NCBI GenBank assembly: GCA_963680875.1
Contig: OY804586.1
Coordinates: forward strand, 49,538,203-49,602,202
Direction of reading: 5' to 3'
Source: Bathymodiolus brooksi
Lineage: Eukaryota; Mollusca; Bivalvia; Mytilida; Modiolidae
Length of the DNA: 64,000 nucleotides
In this document: positions 24,018 to 34,837 of the stretch, piece by piece
How positions within the stretch are numbered: the stretch's first letter is position 1
Layout of the letters: every line of letters begins with the position of its first letter
Position numbers and translations under genes: made by a program
The notes under the pieces: model-generated
The model's input: only the letters and a program-made list of their open reading frames with translations
Told to the model about the DNA's origin: nothing
The model's database searches: none

Positions 24018-24440
24018 ATGTATTAGTTAGATGTATAATTATTCAACAGCACATATGCAAAACGTTTTACTTCAAACATATTTTATTGTTAAGCAATTAT
24101 ATAAAATGGATCAGACACAAGTTAAAAACTTACGACGTCTTCTCCGTTACATATAAATAATTAAAAAGACAATATATAGTAAAAACGAAACATTATTTCG
24201 TTCATAATTATTTGTGAAAAATGACATAATACTGAAAGAAACATTCATATTGATGTTTGCAAAACGTGTTTATAGTTAGTTGTAGAATTGTTCAACAGCA
24301 CATATGCAAAACACGTTTGTAGTTACAATGCAATTGTAGAGTTGCTCAACAGCACATGTGCAAAACGCATTTACAGTTAGTTGTAGAGTTGCTCAACAGC
24401 ACATGTGCAAAGTGCGTTTATAGTTATATGTAAATTTATG
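24018..24440. repeat. Degenerate ~50-bp tandem repeat
   Basis: Four or more diverged units carry TTCAACAGCACATATGCAAAAC or GCTCAACAGCACATGTGCAAA, separated by GTTAGTTGTAGA. Weaker units reappear at 24720-24800. It lies just upstream of the C1q exon, probably within its intron. Confidence 0.65.
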
Positions 24441-24484
24441 CAGCAGGCACATGACTTAAAAAGGTCATAGATAGATGTTTGGTT

Positions 24485-24700
24485 TAGGTTTATGGTGGTC
24501 AGTTTAATTGGTGGAGGAAACCGGAGTACCCAGAGAAATCCACCGACCTGTCGCAAGTTACTGACAAACTTTACCACAAAATGCTGTATTGAGTACACCT
24601 CGCCATGAACGGGGTTCGAACTCACAACTTTAGTGGTGATAGGCACTGATTGTATAGGTAGTTGTAAATCCAACTACCATACGATCACGGCCACGACGGC
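24485..24700 (-). mobile_element. SINE family B
   Basis: On the minus strand the head reads GGCCGTCGTGGCCGTGATCG, TATGGTAGTTGGATTTAC (A-box region) and GTGAGTTCGAACCCCG (B box, near 24610-24625). The body with GTACTCAATACAGCATTTTG, GGTGGATTTCTCTGGGTACT and CCTCCACCAATTAAACTG follows. The 3' module after ACCATAAACC is truncated. Confidence 0.8.
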
Positions 24701-25057
24701 CCCTATAGACAGATGTCGATTTCTTCAACAACATATGTGTAAAAACACATGCATTGTTAGATATAGTGTCATTCTGCAGCACATGCGTAAAACCACAGTT
24801 TGATGCTTTGTTGAAAAAAAAATACAAATGTAAGCAATCACAGCTGGGCGCTTGGTGACGAGAAACCACCGCTTTTGTTGATTTGATGCTGTAGAATGTT
24901 GAATGGGTGGATTTATTGACCATAGGAATCGTATACGGCTGTGGAAGAACCAGTTAATATATAAACAAGTATAAATGTGTTGGCATCGTAACATTTTTAA
25001 TGGAAATATTAATTTTGTTTGAAATGCGAATGCATTGTCCTATGGTGCTGTAACATT
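24701..25057. other. No gene
   Basis: Contains weak units of the ~50-bp repeat. Overlapping minus-strand open frames here have no domain. Confidence 0.4.
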
Positions 25058-25632
25058 TAGCGATCATTTGATACTTACTTGATTCATGTGGGCACAGATC
25101 CAAAAAATAACCACAGACAATCATTTGTTACTTACTTGATTCGTGTGGGCACAGATTCAAAAGATAACCACAGACAATCATGTGTTACTTACTTGATTTG
25201 TGTGGGGACAGATTCAAAAGATAACCACAGACAATCATTTGTTACTTACTTGATTCGTGTGGGCACAGATCCAACAAATAACCACAGACAATCATTTGTT
25301 ACTTACTTGATTCGTGTGGGCACAGATTCAAAAAATAACCACAGTCAATCATGTGTTACTTACTTGATTCGTGTGGGCACAGATTCAAAAGATAACCACA
25401 GACAATCATTTGTTACTTACTTGATTCGTGTGGGCACAGATTCAAAAGATAACCAGACAATCATGTGTTACATACTTGATTTGTGTGGGCACAGATTCAA
25501 AAGATAACCACAGACAATCATTTGTTACTTACTTGATTCGTGTGGGCACAGATTCAAAAGATAACCAGACAATCATTTGTTACTTACTTGATTCGTGTGG
25601 GCACAGATTCAAAAAATAACCACAGACAATGA
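25058..25632. repeat. 57-bp minisatellite, ~10 units
   Basis: The unit carries TTGATTCGTGTGGGCACAGA, TTCAAAAGATAACCACAGAC and AATCATTTGTTACTTAC. Because 57 is a multiple of three, a 19-residue repeat stays open on the plus strand (25079-25507). Two units lack a CA dinucleotide, which breaks the frame, so coding is unlikely. Confidence 0.95.
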
Positions 25633-25783
25633 CAATTCATGCACCTTAATTCAGTTGGTTTTTAATTCCCATGCTTGGCGAATTGTTCTCAATGCAATCT
25701 TATATGATAAAATTCATCCTTGACTTGATGCAGGTCGGTGGTTTATATTATAAAAGTTGTGATTTTCTCTTATTGTCTATACC

Positions 25784-26038
25784 CAGTGCCGGATTTACCA
25801 TTGTGCTTAGGTGTGCTCCAGCACAGGGCCCCGTTGGCCAGGCGGGCATCTTCGTGCCAATTTGTTTTTACGATGGATTTTTGCTTATGTGGTGAAATTT
25901 AAAGGCGCTCTGTTTCGGAGCGATTTCAGCCATAATGATAGAGTTGATAGTCTACTGGGTCTACCCTCTTCAGGGCCCAACTAAAGGGCCTCATGACTTA
26001 ACTAGCACAGGGCCTCATTTTTCCTAGATCCGGCACTG
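25784..26038. mobile_element. hAT-like non-autonomous element, 255 bp
   Basis: The ends read CAGTGCCGGAT and ATCCGGCACTG, an 11-bp terminal inverted repeat of the form usual for hAT elements. TCTATACC and TCTAAACT flank it, a probable 8-bp target duplication with two differences. The interior (GGCCCC, GGGCCC, GGGCCTC motifs) encodes nothing recognisable. Confidence 0.75.
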
Positions 26039-26179
26039 TCTAAACTAATAAAAGTGCCTAATTACTCTGCAGCTAAAATAGTGTTGATATTGGCGATAAA
26101 TAACAACGATTCAACATCTATGATTACATATTGAAGTACACGCCCATTGTGTATATCTTTTTCATGTCACTGGTGATCG

Positions 26180-26400
26180 TTGGTATTTTTTGTATTCGTT
26201 TTGTTTTGTTGTTATTTTTTGTTTTTTGATTTATAGTTTATTTTTGTTTTGTTTTGTTTTATTTTGTTTTATTTTGCTTTTTTTGCTTTTGTTTTGTTGT
26301 TTATCTTTTTATTGCTTTTATCTTTTTATTGGTTTTTTATATTATTTTTTTTTTGTTTTGTTTTTTGTTAATTTTTCTTTTTTTTTTCTTCTTCATTTTT
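26180..26400. repeat. T-rich low-complexity tract
   Basis: Long runs of TTTTG and TTTTA pentamers and T homopolymers on the plus strand. The open frames here (poly-Phe/Leu) are composition artefacts. Confidence 0.85.
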
Positions 26401-26872
26401 ACGACAGCACAACGAGATCGCGTTAACAGAAATACCTTGTTTATTATATTATTGTATCTACAGTTATTACCATGTATTTTACTAACATAACATCCAATCT
26501 AACTATTTACACCTAATCAACAATACTTGTAATGAACCGTCACCCGCTAAAACAATCTAATCTTACTTACTTCAATTGACTTTACAGCTAATTTAAGGAG
26601 TATTGTACAAACAATTCATCGCCATTTGTTTTTTTACTTACCAACTTATCGCACCAATACATTGCATCAATAAACCTATATCACCCAGTTAAGTACTTAT
26701 TGAATGCTGACTACTTAGCACCATATTGCACAAGCAATACATCGTCACTCGGGTAACCAATTATTTTAATGTTGACTAACTTTACTAACTAACATATTGC
26801 ACAAACATTGCATTGTCACTCAGTTAGCCAATTATTTTAATGCTGACTTGCTTTACTTACCAAAATATTGAA

Positions 26873-27145
26873 GGACCCGGGTGGCTCAATGAGTTAGGTA
26901 GTTGGATTACCTAACTACTGATACAGGCCTATCATCACTACGGCGTGGGTTCGCGCCCAGCTTTGTAAATTACAAAAAAGGCTGCACTCGATTCGTAGCG
27001 CAAGTGATAAAGTTAACCAGTTGCTTGCCCATGGTCGGTGGTTCTCTCCGGGTACTCCGGCTTCTTCCACCACTAAAACTGGTCGCCATGATATAGCTGA
27101 AATATTAAAATATTGAAAGTGGCGTTAAACACCAACATCAAATCA
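26873..27145 (+). mobile_element. SINE family C
   Basis: tRNA-like head GGACCCGGGTGGCTCAATGA (A-box region), then GTGGGTTCGCGCCCAG (B box, near 26945). The body CCATGGTCGGTGGTTCTC and GGGTACTCCGGCTTCTTCCA follows. The 3' module CGCCATGATATAGCTGAAAT...GTGGCGTTAAACACCA comes last, with an ATCAAATC-type tail. It lies inside the 70-bp satellite. Confidence 0.85.
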
Positions 27146-27430
27146 AACCAAAATATTGAACAAATATTGAATCGTTACTCGGTTAAGCATTATTTTAATG
27201 CTGACTTACTTTACTTTCTTACATATTGCACAAACATTTCATCGTTACTCGGTTATCCAATATTTTAATGCTGACTTACTTTACATACTAACATATTACA
27301 CACACATTGCATCGTAACTCGGTTAGCCAATTATTGTAATGCTGACTTTCTTTACATACTAACATATTACACAAACATTGCATCGTTACTCGGTTAACTA
27401 ATTATCTAAATGCTGACTTGCTTTACTTAC

Positions 27431-27567
27431 AGAGGTGGCTCAATGAGTTAGGTAGTTGGATTACCTAACAACTCATATAAGCCTCCGGGTACTTCGGCTT
27501 CTTCCACCACTAAATCTGGTCGCCATGATATAGCTGAAATATTGCTGAAAGTGGCGTTAAACACAAG
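27431..27567 (+). mobile_element. SINE family C, internally deleted
   Basis: The head runs to about 27483 (AACTCATATAAGCC), then jumps directly to TCCGGGTACTTCGGCTTCTT, losing the B box and part of the body. The 3' module is present. Its 5' flank GACTTGCTTTACTTACAGAG is shared with the copy at 29531. Confidence 0.8.
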
Positions 27568-29530
27568 ATATTATTGTGTCTACAGTTATTAGCATGTGAT
27601 GTATTTTACTAACATAGCATCCAATCTAACTATTTACACCTAATCAACAATACTTGTAATGAACCGCCACCCGCTAAAGCAATCTATACTTACTTACTTC
27701 AATTTACTTTACATCTAATTTAAGGAGTATTGTACAAACAATTCATCGCCATTTGCTTTTTTTTTTAATTCTAACTACTTACCAACTTATCGCACCAATA
27801 AATTGCACCAATAAACCTATATCACCCAGTTAAGTACTTATTGAATGCTGACTATTTATCACCATATTGCACAAACATTACATCGTCACTCGAGTAACCA
27901 ATTAGTTTAATGATGACTAACTTTACTTACCACCATATTGCACAAACATTACATCGTTACTCGGGTAGCCAATTATTTTAATGCTGACTTACTTTACTTA
28001 CCTACATATTGCACAAATAATGCGTCGTCATTCGGTTAGCCAATTATTTCAATGCTGACTTACTTTACATACCAACAAAGTGCAAAAACATTGCATCGTC
28101 ATTCGGTTAGTCAAATATTTTAATGGTGTTTTACTTTACTTTCCTATATATTGCCCAAACATTGCATCGTTGCTTGGTTAACAATTTATTTTAATGCTGA
28201 CTTACTTTACTAACTAACATATTGCACAAACATTGCATCGTTACTCGGTTAAGCATTGTTTAAATGCTGACTTACTTTACTAACTAACATATTGCACAAA
28301 CATTGCATCGTTACTCGGTTAAGCATTGTTTAAATGCTGACTTACTTTACTTACCTACATATTGCACAAACATTGCATCGTTGCTTGGTTAAGCATTGTC
28401 TTAATGCTGTCTTACTGTTTTTTCCCAACAAATTGCACAAACATCGCATCGTTACTCGGTTAGCCAATTATTTTAATGCTGACTTACTTTACTTACCTAC
28501 ATATTGCACAAATAATGCGTCGTCATTCGGTTAGCCAATTATTTCAATGCTGACTTACTTTACATACCAACAAAGTGCACAAACATTGCATCGTCATTCG
28601 GTTAGTCAAATATTTTAATGGTGTTTTACTTTACTTTCCTATATATTGCCCAAACATTGCATCGTTGCATGGTTAACAATTTATTTTAATGCTGACTTAC
28701 TTTACTAACTAACATATTGCACAAACATTGCATCGTTACTCGGTTAAGCATTGTTTAAATGCTGACTTAATTTACTTACCTACATATTGCACAAACATTG
28801 CATCGTTACTCGGTTAAGCAATGTTTAAGTGCTGACTTACTTTACTTACCTACATATTGCACAAACATTGCATAGTTACTCGGTTAAGCATTGTTAAAGT
28901 GCTGACTTAATTTTCCTACCAAAATATTACACAAACATTGCATCGTTGCTAGGTTAAGCATTATTTTAATGCTGACTTACTTTACTAACTAACATATTGC
29001 ACAAACATTGCATCATCATTCGCTTAACCAATTATGTTAATGCTGACTAACTTTACTTACCAAAACATTACATCGTTACTCAATTAAGCATTATCTTGAT
29101 GCTGACTTACTTTTCTTTCCAACATATTACACGAACAGTGCATCGTTACTGGGTAAGCATTATTTTAATGCTGACTGACTTTACATACTAACATATTGCA
29201 CAAAAATTGCATCGTTACTCGGTTAATCATTTTTAAATGCTGACTTACTTTACTTACCTACACATTGCACAAGCATTGCATCTTTACTCGGTTAAGCATT
29301 GCTTAAATGCTGTCTTACTTTACTAACTAACATATTGCACAAACATTGCATCGTCATTTGGTTAGCCAATTATTTTAATGCTGACTAACTTTACTACCAA
29401 AATATTGCATCGTTACTCGGTTAAGCATTATTTTAATGCTGACTTACTTTACATACTAACATATTGCACAAGCATTGCATCGTTACTCGGTTAACTAATT
29501 ATCTTAATGTTGACTTGCTTTACTTACAGA

Positions 29531-29805
29531 GGACCCGGGTGGCTCAATGAGTTAGGGAGTTGGGTTACCTAACAACTCATACAAGCATATCACCAATACA
29601 GCGTGGGTTCGCGCCCGGCTTTGTAATTTTCACAAAAGAGTGCGCTCGACTCGCAGCCGGAAGTGATAAATATTACCAATTTCTTGCTCATGGTCGGTAG
29701 TTCTCGCCGTGTACTCCTGCTCCTTCCACCATTAAAACTGATCGCCATGATATAGCTGAAATATTGCTGAAAGTGGCGTTAAGCACAAGAAATCAAATCA
29801 AATCA
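29531..29805 (+). mobile_element. SINE family C
   Basis: A full head GGACCCGGGTGGCTCAATGA, B box GTGGGTTCGCGCCCGG, body CATGGTCGGTAGTTCTCGCC, 3' module and AAATCAAATCAAATC tail. It is inside the satellite, and a satellite unit resumes directly after it. Confidence 0.85.
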
Positions 29806-29900
29806 AACTTACTTTACTTACCATCATATTGCACAAACATTGCATCGTTACTCGGTTAAGCATTGTTTTATTGCTGACTAACTTTACTTACCTACATATT

Positions 29901-30294
29901 GCACAAACATAGCACCAGCAAAAAATATTAGTAGTAATTTTGACATATTTATGTCTTGTATGGAAAGTTTTGTTGTAAAATGATACAAATTTGTTGAACA
30001 TTACTATTTATACCCAGCACTGTTCTTTTTATGCAAAAAAATAATAATCTTGAAGTTTTTCAGGAATGCAGCTGATTTAATCTTGATTTTTCCGGAACGC
30101 AGTTAATGACGTGTTAGGTAGGACGTGTACTTTCTCTTTTATATGCGTTTTTTTGTTTTTTAAATAGTAAGAGCATTATGATTCAATATGCTACATGCTT
30201 GTACGCTTTGTTTTAGTTGTGTAACTTCCTCACACCTTGCATATAATTTGCATAATTTATAGTCGGCCCATGTTCGTTTACAGTACAAACTTAA
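29901..30294. other. Nothing recognised
   Basis: AT-rich spacer between the satellite and the Penelope-like element. Confidence 0.4.
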
Positions 30295-31530
30295 ATCCTA
30301 CTATATGTTTCTTTTCAAATTAAAAACCCGCTTAAAAGAAACAATTCACAAAGCTTTCAGTCATAGAAACTATGGCTCAAAATTTGTTGTGTTAGGCTAC
30401 AATTCCACATATTTTTCAAACAAAATTCAAAAAGGTAAAACATGCTACTCCGAGGAACAAGTGATCAGTATGCTGGAGTTCCTCATCGATAACATATTTG
30501 TCTCCTTTGAAGGGATTCTGTTTCAGCAGGTCGTCGGCATACCAATGGGTACGAATTGTGCCCCTCTTCTAGCCGATTTATTTCTATACTCATATGAGTC
30601 GGAGTTTTTTCAAAAGCTTGAGTTTCTTCAAAACTTGTAAAAGATAAGAAGATTCATGAGGCTGGAGCCTTTAATTTCACATACAGGTATATTGATGACG
30701 TTTTATCTATCAATAATTCTAGATTTGCAGAATTTCTTCAATTGATATATCCTCCAGAGCTGGAAATTAAAGAGACCACAGATACCGCTTCGTCCGCATC
30801 ATTTTTGGACTTATACCTCGAATTTGACGACAGTGGTCAAATCAGTACTAAAATTTATGATAAACGGGACGACTTCAATTTTAAGATCATAAATATTCCA
30901 AATATGTGCAGCAATATACCAGCTTCTCCTGCATATGGTATTTACATCTCGCAATTGATTCGCTATGCAAGGGCCAGTAGCAATTATTCTGATTTCCTGA
31001 AACGTCATCTTCATCTGAGAAACAGGCTACTGGACCAGGGCTATAAAAAGATCAGCCTTATTCGATCTCTTAAAAAGTTTATATTACGATACCAAGATCT
31101 TGTCGAAATATATTCCGTCTCTGCAGAAAAGATTATAAACGATGGATTTTCATATAGTGAAAATGTGTAAAGATAAGGTTTCAACAAAAATGTAAAAAAT
31201 ATTTTTTTATCAATGTGTGATGTAAAAGTGTTTTTGACATTTACTTCACTGAGTTTGGCGCTGATTTGACAACTTTTTACCTGTTTTGTACAAGTATTGT
31301 TGTAAATACTGTTATAGTGACAGCCGGCAACTTTGAGCCGTAATGAAAGGGGGAGGTTTGGCGCTTTAAAATCTGATTCAACCCACCATTTCTTTAGAAA
31401 TGGCTGTACCAAGTCAGGGTCATTACGGTTTTCACAGTTTTTCGGTTGTTGACTGATTTTGTCTGTTTATATACTTAGTTTTGACTTTCCCTTTGCTAGA
31501 TTGTTCACAGTTCGGTAATTTTGTTATTAC
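30295..31530 (+). mobile_element. Truncated Penelope-like retroelement
   Basis: Span of coding remnants (30305-31170) plus a 3' non-coding part with CAGCCGGCAACTTTGAGCCG, TAATGAAAGGGGGAGG and ACCAAGTCAGGGTCATTACG. The 5' end is cut near the FKLKTRLKETIHKAF block. No target duplication was identified, so ends are approximate. Confidence 0.65.
30305..31170 (+). pseudogene. Penelope-like reverse transcriptase, frameshifted
   Basis: The first frame (30305-30640) contains FEGILFQQVVGIPMGTNCAP and LLADLFLYSYESEFF, which are RT fingers/palm blocks. After a one-base frame change near 30640 the second frame continues with FNFTYRYIDDVLSINN (catalytic YIDD box, about 30675-30720). It then has ASFLDLYLEF, KIYDKRDDFNFKI and PASPAYGIYISQLIRYARA, to a stop at 31170. 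The GxPMGxxxAPLLADLFL and YIDD blocks fit Penelope-like rather than LINE reverse transcriptases. A GIY-YIG endonuclease is not visible. The frameshift makes this copy inactive as read. The family assignment is from motif memory only. Confidence 0.75.
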
Positions 31531-32104
31531 CCTTATTTATACACTTGATTTAAATACAAGCAAAATACAAGGAAAACAATTTTATATACAATTAATCCCC
31601 GTGTTACAAAGTGGAATGTGAGCAAATCTATTAAGTTATTGTGTCCATTGTAGTGCGTAACGGTCACAGTTTCAAGGGAGAAAACTCCAATATCGACAGA
31701 TGGCGCTCGCGGCGCGTCACATAGCAATTTTTTTTAACTTGTATGAGTTTTAAGCATCGCGTGAGCAATATTTCAATAATATTCATAACAAGGGCGAGTT
31801 TACAAACAATATATTATGCAGGACAAATGGTGGTGATGGGAGGGGCCCAATAACGATAGAGGTTTTGATTGACACACGTAAAACAATGTGTATATTGGAT
31901 CAGGTTGGACTTGAACTAAGAGTTCATCCACCAAATGGGTAATAAGATGCCGTAAATCAAGGATTTATATAGTTGAAAGTATACGAATCTCGTATTTTCT
32001 CGCTTTATCTCGTGCTATACATCGTCTATATACTACACTAAGCAAAACAATCCTTGGATTTGCCGATATAGGTTCAATGGAAAAGTTTTTTTGATTTTTT
32101 TCTG
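31531..32104. other. Nothing recognised
   Basis: Non-repetitive by eye. Contains GATGGCGCTCGCGGCGCGTC near 31699 but no open frame with a domain. Confidence 0.35.
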
Positions 32105-32215
32105 TATCATAGATCAAAACAAGAAAAATAACAACAAGACAAACAATGATCTTCTAAGCACTACGTAGAAAACTAAAGATTGAGTAACACGAGCCCACAT
32201 TAAACCGGGGGTTCT
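32105..32215 (-). repeat. Dispersed repeat R1, truncated minus copy
   Basis: Contains CAAGACAAACAATGATCTTC, AACTAAAGATTGAGTAACAC and GAGCCCACATTAAACCGGGG. The order matches 11735-11895 and 16990-17100. It stops at the next element's left end. Confidence 0.6.
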
Positions 32216-32221
32216 TTTTTT

Positions 32222-32626
32222 ATGTCCCCGCCACTAAGTGGCCGGGACATATAGTGTTACCCATGTTCGTAATTCCGAAATTAAACAGTTGCGACCACTT
32301 TTTTTCGCTATGCTTTGAGATATTGACTTGATATTTGGTATGTGGGTGTATGATGATAAGTTACATATTAAGTTGACGTTTCGTTATGGTCCAATAATCT
32401 TTGGCCGAGATATGGCCCTTGGACTTTGAAATTTGGCCAAATATTTAGTTGTCACCACTTTATTTCACTATAATTTGAGATATTGACTTCATTTTTGGTA
32501 TAAGAGTATATAATCATAAGTTACGGATCAATTTTGAAATGCATTTGTTATTCTTAGCCTATTACTGAGGGAATTAAAAAAGGGTGAAATATTTGTAAGC
32601 CTCCTTTATATTCACGGCGGGGACAT
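32222..32626. mobile_element. Short inverted-repeat element with ATGTCCCCGCC ends
   Basis: The left end is ATGTCCCCGCC and the right end is GGCGGGGACAT. Just inside the left end a palindrome CCACTAAGTGGCCGGGACAT gives a subterminal hairpin. Internal sequence has two related halves (GAGATATTGACTTGATATTTGGTAT and a similar copy about 150 bp later). No coding capacity; no clear target duplication. Confidence 0.7.
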
Positions 32627-32639
32627 TCGTGTCGTTCTG

Positions 32640-32847
32640 ATACATCTAGTTTCTTCTTTTTTGCTCATTAGCCGTTGCTGCAAGTTGTCTTTTAGTAGCA
32701 AGGAGAATGGTATTCTCCAAATACGTGGAGACTTGTGTAGGGTTTGCCCAGTACCCCAATCACACACCCTTTTCTCAGAGACGTTGTCATCCACAGTGGT
32801 GGCATTATGACCGTCATGTATCTATTTCCCAAGGGTGGGCAAAATCC
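32640..32847 (-). repeat. Partial extra copy of the ORF1-unit 5' leader
   Basis: Carries GCTCATTAGCCGTTGCTGCA, AGTAGCAAGGAGAATGGTAT and CAGAGACGTTGTCATCCACA. The same leader is seen at 34490-34700 and 52320-52530. A block of about 30 bases (around ATTCATTAATGTTAGTCCCA) present in the other two is missing. It abuts the downstream edge of the ORF1 unit, like the start of a second tandem copy. Confidence 0.75.
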
Positions 32848-34836
32848 ATTTTCAAAATGTCCGCCACAATACCGCAAAAATTCAACATTGTTCGATTTCA
32901 AAGGTAGCTTATGATTTTTTTTAAACCTGTTGTCAGTGGTCGGTTTGGGAGACTCCATAATCGTTAGATGATAATCATATCTTGCTTAGCTCTATGTTGG
33001 AGCTTATACATTGTTTTTGTTTTGGTTTTTTGTTTGTTTTGTTTTTTTTATTTACCGGTAAGATAAAAATTGATATGTGCATCAATAATGATACCTATTA
33101 TACAGTTATTACACCTTGGCTTTTTCTTAGCCATTGTTCTTGTTAGTCTGGTCATCTTGTCTGTCAGGTGGAGTTGGAGATGTATGACTTCTTACTGTCT
33201 GCTTAGGTCCATGTGAGACTGGTGTTTTCATAAATGTTTCCATTGTTTTTTGTCCATGTTTCATTGTATTTTTTTTTCCCACTTGCTTTTGAATTTTTGG
33301 TTGAATCGGTCTTAGAAAATGTTACTTTATGTACACTTTGTAATTGTGCAATATCTTCAGCTGTACTTTCGCCTTCTTGTGTTGTATTGTGTATTTCTAC
33401 AGTAGTTGTATTCTGTACAGTGTCTGTCTGAACATCTGTATTACTGTCCTCTGTATTGTGATCTTGTGTTTCACACTCATCCTCTGTAAACTTATTTGGG
33501 CAGTCCATCATTTTGTGTCCTGTTTTGTGACATGCTTTGCACACCCCGTCATTTGTACAATCATACAGAAAATGCCCATGAGATAGGCATTTGTAACACA
33601 TAGGTACTTTGTCTGTTCTATTTGTATTGTTATTTTGTTGGTTATGTGTGGAGAATTCTGGTTGACCACTATGGAATACAAGAGCCCAATATTTACCAAT
33701 TTGAAGCTTTCTTGGGATTGGGTGTTTTAATGTTTTACTGATAATCAATCTGTCACCTCTTTCACAATTGGTTAACTTTCCATCTACCCTAAGTCTCTCT
33801 CTGAATAACCCTTGAATTGCACAGCCCTCTAATGTTAGGGCACGATGGATCTGTCCATCACCGGTGGAAAGTGGCACGTTTTTGACTTTTATCCTTATGG
33901 TGTCTGGTTATGCTCGGCCAGGATTATATGGATTTTGTGAATGAAGGGGGATTTGCCTGCCACGCAAAACTAAACTCTGCACCAACAATGACAGTCTATC
34001 TTCCTCATTATCCATATAAATACGCCACATATCCCTGATACGCTGTATACCCTTTATACACTGAGGGTAGCCTTACTCCAATAGCCTTGTATATCTCGAC
34101 ATTTGTCAGCCACAAGGATCGTGCTGGTTTCATTGATGAACCAAAAACATCCTTGTCTTTAAGAAAGACTGGTTTGACCTTTTCACTGCATGAATTACTT
34201 TTTGTGTTTATATTTTCGTTTTCTTTACCATCGTCTTTTACTATCTCCGCGTAAGACGCCATTTTTTCTTTGGTTACGCCTTTTTCTTCCTCTTGAATGT
34301 CATTTTTTATTGGTTTCATTCCACGTAAACTCTGGATCAATTGCTCAATTTGAGCATCACTGAATTGTCCATTCAAGTATTGACTATTTGTAGCCATAGC
34401 TTACTATTTTAAAATAAGCTTAATCTTTTTTCGGGAGTACTCACTTAGCAGACCTTAGCATACTAAGGGACATAGTTTCTTCTTCTTTGCTTATTAGCCG
34501 TTGCTGCAAGTTGTCTTTTAGTAGCAAGGAGAATGGTATTCTCCAAATACGTGGAATTCATTAATGTTAGTCCCAGGGGAGATTTGTGTAGGATTTGCCC
34601 AGTACCTCATCACACACCCTTTTCTCAGAGACGTTGTCATCCACAGTGGTGGCATTATTACCGTCATGTATCTATTTCCCAAGGGTGGGCAAAATCGTAA
34701 ATACAATTTCTGTTTTCCTTTGAATATCTATCTGTTTGGGTTGCAATAGACACTCGAAGGATATAATTTTGCTGGAGAGAATTTTCAACTGGTGTATGTT
34801 AAAGAAAATATGTTTATTCGTATCTGGTTGTACAAT
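32848..34836 (-). mobile_element. ORF1-only LINE unit, copy 1
   Basis: About 1.99 kb nearly colinear with 50700-52672. It contains, in minus-strand order: a leader (34836-34400), an ORF1 (34397-33111), an A-rich tract (about 33060-33030), and a stretch ending in the GTCTCCCAAACC terminus of the repeat family at 48-51 kb. No ORF2 follows. The equal edges of the two copies mean either segmental duplication or a defined non-autonomous element. Confidence 0.7.
33111..34397 (-). pseudogene. LINE ORF1 protein with two CCHC zinc knuckles (copy 1)
   Basis: The start frame opens MATNSQYLNGQFSDAQIEQL. It continues through KPVFLKDKDVFGSSMKPARS, then frame changes or stops fall near 34070-33900. The next block (33877-33203) has RERLRVDGKLTNCERGD and PRKLQIGKYWALVFHSGQPE. 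It then has zinc knuckles CYKCLSHGHFLYDC and CKACHKTGHKMMDC (C-x2-C-x4-H-x4-C), and an acidic, Thr/Asn-rich tail. ORF1 proteins of this type bind the element's RNA; the layout resembles L1/Tx1-type ORF1. A short duplication near 33240-33270 shifts the last ~30 residues out of frame. At least three disruptions make it non-functional. Confidence 0.8.
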
Positions 34837-34837
34837 C

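Larger units (their letters stand above)
26445..29900. repeat. ~70-bp satellite array with embedded SINEs
   Basis: Diverged ~70-bp units carry CATATTGCACAAACATTGCA, TCGTTACTCGGTTAAGCATT and TTTTAATGCTGACTTACTTT. Higher-order copies are present. A block with GCGTCGTCATTCGGTTAGCC and TTTTAATGGTGTTTTAC at about 28005-28290 recurs about 490 bp later. A start block (CATCCAATCTAACTATTTAC...AAGGAGTATTGTACAAAC) at 26490 recurs near 27610. Three SINE C copies sit inside. No long coding frame exists. Confidence 0.9.

Noticed and set aside
26190..26490. Hydrophobic membrane-protein open frames
   Set aside because: Poly-Phe/Leu frames come from a T-rich low-complexity tract.
33203..33877. Retroviral or LTR-retrotransposon Gag (two zinc knuckles)
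   Set aside because: The surrounding RVDGKL...LQIGKYWALVFHSGQP blocks and the nearby AP-endonuclease ORF2 fit a LINE ORF1; no protease, integrase or LTRs are seen.
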